DNA from: Mycogone perniciosa
Taxonomy: Eukaryota; Ascomycota; Sordariomycetes; Hypocreales; Hypocreaceae
Direction: 5' to 3'
Assembly (NCBI GenBank): GCA_025331125.1
Contig: JAOALB010000245.1
Location: 1-52,523, forward strand
DNA: 52,523 nt
The position numbers and the translations under genes are program-made. The notes beneath the pieces were generated by a model that saw nothing but the letters and a program-made list of their open reading frames with translations, did not search any database and was not told the origin of the DNA. Each line of letters starts with the position of its first letter. Positions within the stretch are counted from its first letter, which is position 1. Shown here one piece after another: positions 1 through 10,101 of the stretch.

Positions 1-538
1 TTAAGGAATGTGCGTTGGAATGAAGGAATGTGTCATGTTGTGGAATGTGCCGTGATGTGGAATAATCCGTTACTGAGATTGACAAGCGGAGCTAGAGTTG
101 CTCCAACTTCTTGAACAGATATTGCTCGACTTGGCAAAGGCTTGACATGGAGATCATGCAGTACGCAGCACAAGGTTCATCATAAATCCTGTTGATTCGA
201 ATGTCATGCTTCTTCTACATACATGTAATGACAATCATCAAATTTAGCGAGAGCAGACACAACACCCGCGTTCCCCAAGCGGGTGACAAACGGGGACCGC
301 AAAGCACACGCAGTATTTTAGCTAACTTCCTATGGATGACTCATTGCTATGACAGTTGTTAACATGATGGGTGAGATATCAGTTGATACTGATGGGTTTT
401 ATGCTGCCTAATATATATCTGCTGCCTAATATATATCTCATATATGTAGTCTTAGTAAGGGCGGTCGTTAGATTGATGCAGATTCGTATGTGTGTGTAAG
501 TGTAGATGGCGAGTGGGCGACTAAAAGACAAAAAAGAA
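1..538. other. Gene-free left edge with repeat relics
   Basis: I see no coding region here. The first 60 bases hold imperfect copies of GGAATGTG. A terminal inverted repeat relic lies at 276-302 (separate entry). Two 18-bp direct copies of TGCTGCCTAATATATATC sit at 402-419 and 420-437. A tRNA gene follows at once. Confidence 0.6.
276..302 (+). mobile_element. TIR relic of the element family seen at 51.6 kb
   Basis: The 27 bases begin CAAGCGGGTGACAA and end GGGGACCGCAA. They match the left terminal inverted repeat at 51608-51640 apart from a short deletion in the A-rich middle and one substitution. The internal string CTCATTGCTATG also recurs just downstream (about 340-351), as it does in the 51.6 kb element. 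No convincing right end was found, so this is probably a decayed or truncated copy. A second intact end within the next few hundred bases would change that view. Confidence 0.55.
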
Positions 539-630
539 GGGTCTGGCCGGGGATTGAACCCGGGACCTCTCGCAAATGAGCTTGAGGGTTATTACCCTAA
601 GCGAGAATCATACCACTAGACCACCAGACC
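539..630 (-). tRNA. tRNA-Pro (anticodon AGG) with a 20-nt intron
   Basis: On the minus strand the seven-base acceptor strand GGTCTGG pairs with CCAGACC, with discriminator C at 539. The D arm contains GGTCTAGTGGTA. The anticodon stem CTCGC/GCGAG encloses the loop TTAGGGT, so the anticodon is AGG (598-596). A 20-nt intron (594-575) follows the base 3' of the anticodon, the canonical position for nuclear tRNA introns. The T arm reads GTCCCGGGTTCAATCCCCGGC. All arms fold, so the gene looks functional. Confidence 0.95.
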
Positions 631-1379
631 ATATAGTCCTAAAACTGTTGAGAGAGAGCGGCGCTGCCAAACAATATGAAGCGAACGAGGGGAGTAATCC
701 ACGTGATCCATCAAATTGAACTAGTACTACGAAGTACGTGCAACTCAAGTACGATGCCAACCAGTTTGCAAAGAGAGCGGGACCGCAAGGGGACAAGGGG
801 ATATATAGTATTACTGATTCCACTCATGCTTTATGTGCTTGAAACTTTGCGTCTACATGTAAAGGGACTGAAATCGCAGACACGCCAGACTAGACATACA
901 ACAAGTAACGCTAGAGGTTCAACTTCCTGTACGGATTTTACATAGAGATCACGAGGAGTAACAGTAATACCATCGCAAGCACTGATTCGTGATACTACCA
1001 TATCACTCTGAGTCTAGGGCTGTTGTTGCTGATAAAAATCACCACCCAATAGCTCTCACGATCCAGTGTCTGTCTTTTACCATGTAGATTTAAATTTCAA
1101 CAATTTGTGTACCAGTGGGCGTGACTCAGGTCGAACAGTAGCAGACAAAGAAGGAACACACGAAGATGAGGAAGGAGGGAGCACATATGAGGAAGTAGCA
1201 CACTTGAGGAAGGAGCATGTTCAGCGACTCCAGCCCATCGTCTAGAATAACGACATCCCCCCATCAATTGACCTCAGACAATCCAAAGAGTTCCATTCAA
1301 AGTTTGCGAATATTTCAAATATTATTTCCAAGTGTCGATTCAATTGCCTGTCCGAGTTTAATTGTATCGAACTGACGAT
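631..1379. other. Intergenic, nothing recognised
   Basis: Short open frames here (for example 676-945) have no recognisable domain and look like chance. No further tRNA or clear repeat was found. Confidence 0.5.
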
Positions 1380-1928
1380 ATGGAGACCTCCGAGCAATTG
1401 TTATCCCCTGGATTGCCACCCTGTGGCCGACTTTTTCAGATCTGGCAAATTGTTATGAGCAAAGCAGTTACTACATCGCAAGGAGAGCATTTCGCCGCCT
1501 TCCTTCAGCATACCGGTGATGAGTTGTTCTCACGAATGCGACAGGAATCCTGCATTGCTGACGACATTCTTGAAGGCGACGGGAACACCCGTAACAAGTT
1601 ACTATCGATTGCCGTCACCCGAATGCAAATGCCATTGACGTCTGGTCATTATCTTGACATTATGACACAAGACGGAGACGACAAGTGGCACAAGCTATAT
1701 GTGGGACAGGCCGACAGGATTCGACATCGTATTAAACAGCATGAAACAGACCACGTCGGGAAGTCCAAACCGCTATTCTATTGCGTGTGGGCGAAACCAG
1801 AACGCAGAGTGCATTAGGCTCTTCTGAGCCAAGTTCGGTCAGCATCAAATGAGAGTCCCGAAGACAGAAGCCGTTGGCTGTCCCTTGTGGAGATGTTCGG
1901 GAAAATAGTTTTATCAATCACAGCGTAA
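1380..1928 (+). pseudogene. GIY-YIG-like ORF interrupted by an amber codon
   Basis: An open frame starts at ATG 1380 and runs 145 codons to TAG at 1815-1817. The same frame then stays open for 36 more codons to TAA at 1926-1928. Near the end of the first part, the segment KLYVGQADRIRHRIKQHE followed by a YCVWAKPERRV-type strand resembles the second half of a GIY-YIG nuclease core (YVGQ, then a conserved Arg and His) as seen in uncharacterised fungal proteins. The upstream GIY strand is weak (HYLDIM). The stop falls just after the best match, so the gene is probably broken. The alternative is a truncated but expressed protein. No catalytic Glu can be assigned. Family assignment is tentative. 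Confidence 0.45.
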
Positions 1929-3852
1929 GCTTCCATCAATCATCTCGGTTTTCAAGACTAATATATACATAGTCTATCTTTTTTTATACGAAAAAAAACT
2001 ACTAGTATGCCCCCTCCTCTCAGTCTTGCAGCCTTTTGGACGTTGGTTTTCTGGGATTTTTATTGACCGCCTCACAATAGTGTCTCTTATCTGCCTCACG
2101 GGCCTCGCCGAGTTGTCGCCGGCCCAACTTCGGGTTATCTTCGGAGCCCTACCAGCCCTAGCCACCACCGCCACCGCCACCACCGCCTCCAAGCTCAGAC
2201 AACGGCATCGCCTGCACGTGCGTTTTCTCTATTCTCTATTTCTACATGTTCTTTACTAACTACCTATGTGTAGGGGCAAGGTAGGTCCAAATGGGCCATG
2301 AAGCGGCGGGAGAAGAGGGAGAAAAAGGAGAAGAAGGAGAACGAGAAGGAGGAGGAAGAAGAGAAAAATGAGAACGAAAAAGAGAAGGTGTAGGGGGAGG
2401 GGGAGGAGGAAGAGAACGCAATTAGCATCGACATGACCATTGACGTTTGAGTGTTTTGACTTCATTGCAATTATGTGATCCCTCGACATGTGCCAAACAC
2501 CAAGGTAAAACAGTTATATGAGGACATATTCGTGGAGTTATATCCAAGGATATAATAGCCAGCATTGCCGATGGTGGATGAAGTCATCATCCCCGATGGC
2601 TGGGTTGTAATTCCATTTGCGTGGGTTATCTACGGTAACAAGAGGAACAAGAATAACACATTGGAATGAAAGTAATACAGAGCAATAAAGGGAATATAGG
2701 GCAACCGGAGTTAGCTACAGCATTTACGTGTTTGCGGTCCATATATCTATCTCGCCCATAATATTAAACCCTCTAGGTCTCATCCAATAGTTCTTTGCAT
2801 GTACGCCACTGGATAAGCTCGCTCAGCAACTATGCATCCAACGGGACGTTATCGGTCTTTATATTCAACCCCCTATTCTGGCCATATCGCCGAAGCCGGT
2901 TCCTGGCCCAATAGACGGCCATGTCGACATTCCATTGGCCGACTCTCTTCTTCTCACAGCGGTCCCAGTGGCTTTCTTATTCAAGGGTGCCGGATCTTCA
3001 TTTTCAAGGTCTTGCTCCAAACTGTCGGCAATCTGTTTATACCACCCCTGGCCTGCACGACCGAGTTTCTGGTTGCATATGCTGTGATAGATGCTTTGAC
3101 CTCTTCTTCAATCCCAGTGTTTGGTGACGGCCCGAAGAAAGTCAAGTAACAGAGATAGACCTCTAGTGGAATTCTGTGATGTCGTTTGGGAGCAGTGCTT
3201 TCTCGCTCTCGTTTGCAACTCGCATGGTTGGTTGAGGTGGCAAGAGAAGTCATCGACAAGAGAATCATCAGCAAGCTTAAACCCAGAAAGAACCGTCCCA
3301 TTTATGTCTAGGCTTTATATCCTTATTGCTCCCTATCCTCAATCTTGGTTAAAATAGAAAAGTTGCCTCTTCCCACATCCCCCATTGCTTGTCAGCATCC
3401 TTCTTTTACGTGTATCCAACATATGCCACAAGAGCGCATCCATAAGCTCCATGAGCTGCCCTGACCATACCCATCCTTAAACGCCATCCGTCAATACCTT
3501 TCCCAAGCCCGTCCAAGGCTCTGCCAACTTTATACCCTTTCTTTTTGCCCATATCCCATTTGTGACACCTCGAGGTGTAAAATACACATCCATGACCTCC
3601 ATGGCAATTCCATGTTGCCAAAGCAGATTTCTTGTTTCCTTGTCTGTCGAACAAAGACTCGTCATATGCCCTGAGATCGTAACATCGGTCGTAAAGGCTT
3701 TCACTTCCAAGTCACTGCTCTTGTCATCCTCCTCTTCAACGGCCCAAGGCGGGTATCTCCCCCTCTATCCCAAGTCTCATTCCTTATCGCTTCGCTCTCG
3801 CACTAATTCAATCGCCTTCGATCGGGTTTGTAAAGAAAAAACGTCCAGATAT
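1929..3852. other. Intergenic with a purine-rich tract
   Basis: No supportable gene. Open frames at 2026-2259, 2832-3149 and 3562-3897 lack domains and ordinary fungal gene structure. A purine-only-like tract lies at 2300-2416 (separate entry). The right part is the 3' side of the RSR1 gene. Confidence 0.5.
2300..2416 (+). repeat. Polypurine GA-rich low-complexity tract
   Basis: For about 115 bases the plus strand is almost entirely A and G (GGAGAAGAAGGAGAACG-type units), with only scattered C or T. It encodes nothing convincing in any frame. Confidence 0.8.
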
Positions 3853-4930
3853 TTACAAAATCACACAGCGTGGGCTGTTGCCGTCTCGGAACTTTGATCG
3901 CCGTCGACGTTTCTGGGTGCCTTTGAGAGCTTCCATCTTGGCCTCCTCCTCTGCCATCTCATCGTCTTTACGGAGCATTTGGCGGCAAAGATCAACAAAC
4001 ACCTCTTCAACGTTGGCTATGAAACGGTTAACGCATTTGAACTAGCATGGTGCGATGTGAACTTACTTCGTGTCCTGGCGCTGGACTCGTAGTAGGGAGC
4101 CCCCCACTTTTGCGAAATGCTGAAGCCCTTGGCTCGGGGAATGACTCTTGTCTCCTCCAAATCGGCCTTGTTGCCAACAATCACCATGGGGACATTCTCG
4201 TCGTCCTTGATCCGAATAATCTCCTCACGCAGTCCAGCCAACTCGCTGAGCGACGAGGATGACGTAATGCTAAAGACGAGCAAAAAGCCTTGTCCTGTTT
4301 TCATGTACAAGTCTCTCATCGCCACTATGTTGGGGTTAATATCTGGCTCAAACTCACAGCCCAGGAACACCACATACCAAATTGCTCAGTGCCAGCGGTG
4401 TCGAGGCTACATCCTGATTAATTATTGTCCATTATTTTTCACGCATGTTGAAACTCACATTTCCAAAACCACCTGTCGGCCCTGGAGGAAGAGTCAGTCA
4501 TCAGGAACAGAGAGAGTGCATGGCATCTGCTTACATCGACCTGCAGCTGTGTGCGGTAGGAATCCTCGATGGTGGGATCATAGCTCTCGATCCACTCGTT
4601 GTGAACGAATTGCGCTACCTCGGCATGAGCTTTCCAAACGAATAAGACGGACTTAGGAATTCGGCCGCTCGGCACGGAAAAGACTCACCAGTCAGACAAC
4701 TCTTACCAACACCACCTGGAGAAATTTGTTAGTTGCATGCGCGCATGACTCGGCAAGTGAATTGTGACCAACCTGCTCCAAGAACGACTACGTGAAGCTC
4801 ACGACTAAAGGATATGCTGTCAGCATAGGCTCGAGAGCGTGCAATTCAATAGAATGCGAATGCCAGGGGATTGATTCGTCGGGTTCGGGGTCATCTCATA
4901 CCTCGTCGGGTAGTGGTATTTTGGTGACAT
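3853..4930 (-). CDS. rsr1: Ras-like GTPase of the Rsr1/Bud1 (Rap) family
   Basis: The 213-aa product is a Rap-type small GTPase that marks sites of polarised growth and septation at the plasma membrane. Visible motifs are the P-loop GAGGVGKS (residues 19-26), effector loop YDPTIEDSY, DTAGTEQF, NKAD and SAR. The C-terminus is basic (KRRRRSK) and ends in the prenylation box CVIL. Exons (5' to 3'): 4930-4902, 4804-4773, 4715-4689, 4614-4535, 4481-4459, 4406-4378, 4324-4067, 4016-3853; every intron is GT-AG and the sum is 642 nt. Five exons are only 23-32 nt. The first exon (MSPKYHYPT) is the least certain, but it joins in frame with a good GTATGAG donor. The gene stands alone, with a very long gene-free region upstream. 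Confidence 0.93.
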
Positions 4931-6956
4931 GGCTGGTGATGGTCCACGGTTTATGTTGTGTAACGAAAAGTATGCCGCTGCGTTGCGACGTCGTTGAATC
5001 GTTTGGCGTCGCACAATGCCTCAAGGTGGTAGGGACGGGCCGGATGTTGGATGTTGTGAAACACACAAGACCTCCGAAAGAAGGTTCAAAAAAGCTCGAC
5101 GGTTCGTCTCGGGTGACAGGGCTAGGCTATATGAAGTGCGCGGTGACGGTGCCAAAGTATGCACTCGAGTTTGTTGACAGGGTATCAAAGGTATAAAAAC
5201 CCGTTGTCGCGTAAGTGGGCAATCGATTGGTTCGCTGTGAAAGAGCTTCCGAGTGGGTGGTGTAAGAATCTTATATTCTATCAAGACAATGGTCCGCAGG
5301 ACGCGGAGTTTGGGTGAGGATATCGGCCGCTGAGGAGAGGCGCTGCTAGGCCGTGAACGTCGAGCCGCACGGAGCGGGGGCTAGAAGGGAGAAAAGAGAG
5401 GAGCTTTTGAAAGTCTAACTCCACCCTTTGTTGGACCTGTTTTGTGCTGGTGTCTTGGGGCGGGGGGCAAAAAGATGACAACCCAGCTGAATGAAGCCAA
5501 GCCTTGCGTGCCTATCTGTATGGGAGGCCGAGAAGGCACAATTGGGGTTGTAACACAAGGACGGGTATGTAGGTATCCTACTCCGGCTGAGGGCGTCGTG
5601 TGGTATACGGAGTACGTGCGGGCTGAGTTCCACAGGGCCAAGTAATGTATTGTCCAACGGCACCTGTATTGACGGATTGGATTGGTTGGATTGAATTGGA
5701 TCGGATTGAGTTGAGCTGAGCTGGACTGGACTGGACTGATCTGGACACTCGGTCGTTCTTGTAGGTATGGACGAATGTAAACAAGGCGGCACAAAGTTCT
5801 AAGTGGTGGCGAGGGGAGAGGAAATGAGTTGAGACAGCGGGCCAACAACAGTATGGAAAACCAAAACAAATTCTAAGCCATGATCCGACTTCACTGGCGG
5901 CGAAACACGATTCGAGACCGGGTACAAGGGTAAAAGCAGACGCAGCGGGGGGGTCGAAAGACACGCAGGAGCAGCAACGGCAGCAGCAGGGCAGAAAGAG
6001 GCAGCGAGCAACGAGATGGCGTTTGTTGTTGTTGGTGGTGGTGGTGTGTGGGGTGCGCGTGCTGTGCGGTTGGTGAGAGAGAAGAGAGATGGCGGTTTCT
6101 CAATGTCTGTCTGTCTGTCTGTCTCGTCTCGTCTGCGTGTCTGTCAGTGTCTGTGACTGTTGTGGCTACTCCCTAGATGCTCAGCATGAGAAAGGGCATG
6201 GGCATATATCCACGACATGCATGACATCCATAACATAAACCAGCCCCAGCCAGCCGCGGAGAGTGGAGCGGGATGGATAATATGTATGTAATGCACAGAG
6301 CAGCGGCGCAGAGCAGTGTGGCGAAACCGGGAGCAGCAGCAAGCAGCAAGCAGCGTCAGCAAATGAAGAGAGAGAGGGAGAGAAAGGAAATGTCGTCGTT
6401 CCGGAAGAATTTGGCGGCAGCATCAGCAGGGGCCATGAAAATGGGGAATACGCTACGGACTAGTCGTGGTTAGTACGAAGGAACAGCCAGCAAGCACTAT
6501 TCGACTTCAACACAACAAGGTCGCTGGATTGATTTGTGCTTTGTGTTGGTTGGTTGGTTGGTTGTGTGCGTGCTCCGTGCTCCGTACTCCGTACAGTCCA
6601 AGGATCTGGGACACCTGGTGGGCCCCTGACTAAGACCCATGGTAGTATTCTCGAGGCCTTTGCGTGTCATCATCCGAGTCTGTGTCGGGATTCAAACCGG
6701 GATATCGTCCACAAACACTGGGGTACTTTTTTGTGGTCCAGTTGTTGGTGTTTAGGTAGGTTCCTAGTATGGCGTAGTTTGGCCTGGGGGGGGGGCCGGG
6801 CAAGATGAGGCTTGGCCAGCGCTAAGAAGAGACCAGAAGTCGCGGATTGTGAAGGGCCAAGCAACCAACCAAGCAAGGCATGGGAAATGCCAGAGAGCGA
6901 GAGCCTGGGCCTGGGAGCGAGCGAACTAGGCGGATCACAAGAGACACTCTGTGTGT

Positions 6957-6983
6957 GCTGCTGCTGCTGCTGCTGCTGCTGCT
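6957..6983 (+). repeat. CTG/GCT trinucleotide microsatellite
   Basis: About eight to nine tandem CTG units within otherwise non-coding DNA. Short frames across it translate as Cys, Leu or Ala runs and are not taken as genes. Confidence 0.85.
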
Positions 6984-7323
6984 CCCTGTGGAGAGAGACG
7001 GTCACCACCCGAGCGAGCACAAAAAGCAGATTGGATTCCGCCCCCCCGTTCTGACTTGGGCAGATAAACGTTCCGTGACATCGTTCGCGCGCGTGGCGGA
7101 CCGGCCTTGTGTGTTGACTGGTTGGCCATCAGCCTCCAATAAGCCATGGACATGGAGAAGTTGAAACTTGGAGAGTCACTAAAAAAATGATGGCTTCGGT
7201 CCGTTTACGACTATCAAGGGACTGCCTAATGGTGTTTGTTCGCTGCTTCCATTTTACGAGCAAATTTGGCGATTGCCATTTTCGTCACTGAGGTAATACT
7301 GCTACTACCACCAGTCCCACGAT

Positions 7324-7405
7324 ATTACGGAGTACTACTAAGGTACCACTACGGAGTACGAAGTATGTACTTTTCGCCATTGCCAGTACTCCGTACTACT
7401 CTGTA
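7324..7405. repeat. Cluster of TACTCCGTAC / GTACGGAGTA motifs
   Basis: Several copies of the palindrome-like string ACGGAGTACGAAGTA and its complement ACTCCGTACTACT lie within 80 bases. The same motif recurs in nearly every intergenic region of the window, for example 6571-6594, 7831-7860, 9129-9178, 10519-10558, 15630-15660, 15740-15762, 20506-20531, 37281-37315, 37353-37370 and 37704-37750. I saw none inside long coding exons. Confidence 0.75.
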
Positions 7406-9414
7406 CATCCAGCAAGTACCTTCAGAGTACAAAATAACAAGTGGATAATGGGTGTATAATAGTAATGTACAATGGCATGTACCTCCCCGTCTGTCTCATC
7501 TCTTTTCTCTATGACACAAGTACCGTCTCTCTCTCTCTCGTCTTTTTTTTGCTTTTCTTCTTTTTTTGTCCTTGTTTCTCATTTTAAGCTTGCCCTGCTT
7601 ACATATAGGGCCCTCTTTTCTTCTTCCAGATGTGATGTGATTTACATTTACATCACCAGAGACAAATCACTGGATTTACCTTAATTGGCAATCATTTGCT
7701 ATAGCTGACTGATGAACCTGCGGATACTCTATTGATTACCTCGCTTAACAGCAATTTCCTCCCTCGCCGTTCTCATACTCCTTGTACTTCGTACATAATA
7801 ATAATTGCCTGGTATTATTATATTATAATAGTACTAGTATTAGTACTACGTACGGAGTACTATGTAAGTAAATTGAGGCCGTAAAAAGATCCCCCTGCAT
7901 GCATATTGCTGCACCGCCCCTCCAATCTGCACATGTCCACACGGTCTATTCTCTCAGATACACGTACATACCCTAGATTATCCTCCCGTCCATCCATACG
8001 GAATACTACTCCATACTTACGTACATATATTATACGAGTAGTACTGCATGTAAGTGAGGAGAAGTTGGCCCTGGCGCCGTCTCTTTGCAGAGAAATGGAG
8101 AGCCATACAAACCCCCCAAACGAACAGACGAAACCGTCAACGAACGAACCCATGGGCAGCTGCGTTAGCGTTGGCTCCATCAAATCGTTCGTTCCTTGTT
8201 GCCCAAAACCCAGCCCGATTGGACGTCTGCGCCCTTGGACCTGTGGTTCCTGAATCCTACCTATGAGGAATCGACGCGATGACTGTCTCTACGGAAGGGC
8301 TAATGGGTGGATTTGGCGAAGATGGACCATCGACCGTTGATTGTGAACAACTAGTGTTCCGTAGTCGCAGTATTAGTCGTATGATATGGAGCTCTGCGGA
8401 ACCTGTTCCGTGTGCGGTATGATGGTAATCTGATCATCTCTCCATCTCTCCATCTCTCACCAGCATCTCCACGGAGTAATCCGTCGTTCGCACATGCTCT
8501 GCATCACGTGTGGAAATTGCGATGCTCCCCTCGTTACAAACCAACAGGGTTCGGAGAGAAAGGATGACATGATCGCCAAAAACCCATGCGACGGCCACGT
8601 GCATTTTTACGACTATATTCAGGAGCGGGTGCAACTCTAGATCCATATCATCCGTTTCATCATCTGCTAGCAGCAGTAATTATTATATACGAGTAATGAA
8701 GAGAAGCTCTTCAACGGATAGACCTTTTTCAGTGGGATGGATTGGATCCTCCGCCATGTGCTACCCAATTAATTTAGCAGAGCCTGTAATAAGATCTATC
8801 CTAGTAGCTCTCCCGCGCCACGTTTTGTCGGCGGTTCCGCCCGCTCTTCAAAAGTTCAACGGTAGATAATAGATAGAAGATGCGAAGTATGTATCCAGAT
8901 GAACCACGATTTCAAGTCTTCTTAGTCTTTGATCGACGGTGGCTGCGGAAGATTCGATGAGATGTCAGTACAGACGGATTGTTAGGAGTGGTGATATCAA
9001 CTCATTAAAGTGGTTGATCGTCCATTATGGTGAAAAGCCTCACCTCACGATAGCTAGCAAATTACCCCGTGCTGTTAGGACAGCTGTAGACTTTCCAATC
9101 CATGTCCATTCAATTATTACATACGAAATACTAGTACTAGTACTCCGTACTCCGTAGTATCTACGAAGTACTCGTACTCTGTTGGATTTCTTTCTTCCCA
9201 CATGCCTGTAAATAACGCCACAAATTGATCCCTCGGCCTCCAAGCACCCTAGTCCAATTCCCTGCCTTTATTATACCACTCGTTCCATAGTTCCTCCAAG
9301 GCCCCCAACGCCAATACGCCGCGCTTCTATCACACAGTCATGTCTAACATGAGCCAGCCTTTGAACGAAAGTTCCCTCTTTTTCACTGTTCCATCAAGAA
9401 AAAAAATCAAAAAA

Positions 9415-10101
9415 TCAAAGAGTAATAACCGTTACTATGCTGTTTTTTATACCCAAACAAACACCCAAAACCACGGCCGCCCCGAAGAGTGTGAGCAGCG
9501 TAACCACGATGATTACGCATATCTTCATCCGCCTGCGCTTCAGTCTGCATGCTTCCCTCGCGGCGTCGTCTGGCTTGCCAGCCCCTTCAACGTGGCTGCT
9601 GTTCTGCGTCAGCACGGATGGTGAAGTCGGCTCTGCGGGCTCAGCCGTTTGTTGCTGCTGGAGGGAGGTAGACGTGGGTATGGGTTGCAGAGGCACCATC
9701 TCGGGCGTGCGTGTGTCTGCCGTAGTATTCGAGCGTGAGAGTTGGTGCAAAGCTGCCGCTGCGTTGAACGGTATGACCATGTACGCGCTCGGGGTTTGGC
9801 GTGGATCATATGGCGGAGGCGGACTGCTGGGGATGTCGTAGGGGCGCCATGCTTCTTGATGCCTATGACTGTGACTGTGACTGTGACTGTGACTGTGACT
9901 GTGGCTGTTTACAGAGGACGATGCCGCCGACGCCGTGGCAAAGGCGTGATGGTGATGCAAAGAGTGTGAAGCTCCCCCAACACCATCGCCAGTGCCCAGT
10001 CGGTACGACGAGTCGTCCGGGTACGCAGCATCGGGAATCGAGTGCGACGGATGAAACCGGTCCTGCCGAACGTCGTCATCGTCAGAGTTATCCATGGCCA
10101 T
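9415..10101 (-). CDS. Tail-anchored membrane protein with His-Ser repeat and PPxY motif
   Basis: A single-exon 228-aa frame of unknown function. It opens with an acidic stretch (MAMDNSDDDD), then has LHHHHA, an SHSHSH...RH dipeptide run, the proline motif SPPPPYDP, a Gln-rich patch and a Ser/Thr-rich middle. A basic stretch (RLKRRRMK, about 186-193) is followed by one strong membrane segment (about 194-218) and only about ten residues after it. This suggests a C-terminally anchored protein with a cytosolic N-terminal domain. PPPPY is a possible WW-domain (Rsp5-type ligase) ligand. The His-Ser run is encoded by a hexanucleotide microsatellite and may vary in length. Starts at 10101 and 10095 are both possible. 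No intron was seen. Confidence 0.65.
   Translation of the reverse strand: MAMDNSDDDDVRQDRFHPSHSIPDAAYPDDSSYRLGTGDGVGGASHSLHHHHAFATASAASSSVNSHSHSHSHSHSHSHRHQEAWRPYDIPSSPPPPYDPRQTPSAYMVIPFNAAAALHQLSRSNTTADTRTPEMVPLQPIPTSTSLQQQQTAEPAEPTSPSVLTQNSSHVEGAGKPDDAAREACRLKRRRMKICVIIVVTLLTLFGAAVVLGVCLGIKNSIVTVITL
9865..9906 (+). repeat. TGACTG hexanucleotide microsatellite inside a CDS
   Basis: About seven tandem TGACTG units on the plus strand. Read on the minus strand they encode the alternating Ser-His run of the membrane protein. A hexamer keeps frame when it expands or contracts. Confidence 0.9.

Larger units (their letters stand above)
4931..9414. other. Long gene-poor region upstream of rsr1
   Basis: About 4.5 kb without a supportable gene. 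The part next to rsr1 (about 5.3-6.4 kb) is pyrimidine-rich on the minus strand and may be a long 5' leader or promoter. It holds simple repeats: GGATTG/GAGCTG/GGACTG-like runs at about 5673-5742, TGTC units at 6104-6123, TTGG units at 6545-6563, a G10 run near 6785-6794 and CTG units at 6957-6983. From 6.57 kb on, TACTCCGTAC-type motifs recur. Open frames of 60-160 codons here are low-complexity shadows. Confidence 0.55.

Noticed and set aside
771..795. GCGGGACCGCAAGGGG string resembling the inner part of the TIR
   Set aside because: Only about a dozen bases match and the GGGTGACAA end is missing, so chance or deep decay cannot be separated.
2832..3149. Overlapping plus-strand frames of 60-105 codons
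   Set aside because: Two to three frames are open at once over the same bases, which suggests composition rather than coding. No domain could be named.
5381..6103. Several overlapping minus-strand frames of 70-160 codons
   Set aside because: They translate simple CT-rich and CAA/CAC-rich sequence into Pro, Ser, Leu and His runs. All three frames are open in places.
6670..7164. Frames on both strands across the CTG microsatellite
   Set aside because: Open only because of the repeat (Cys, Leu, Gln or Ala runs); no family resemblance.
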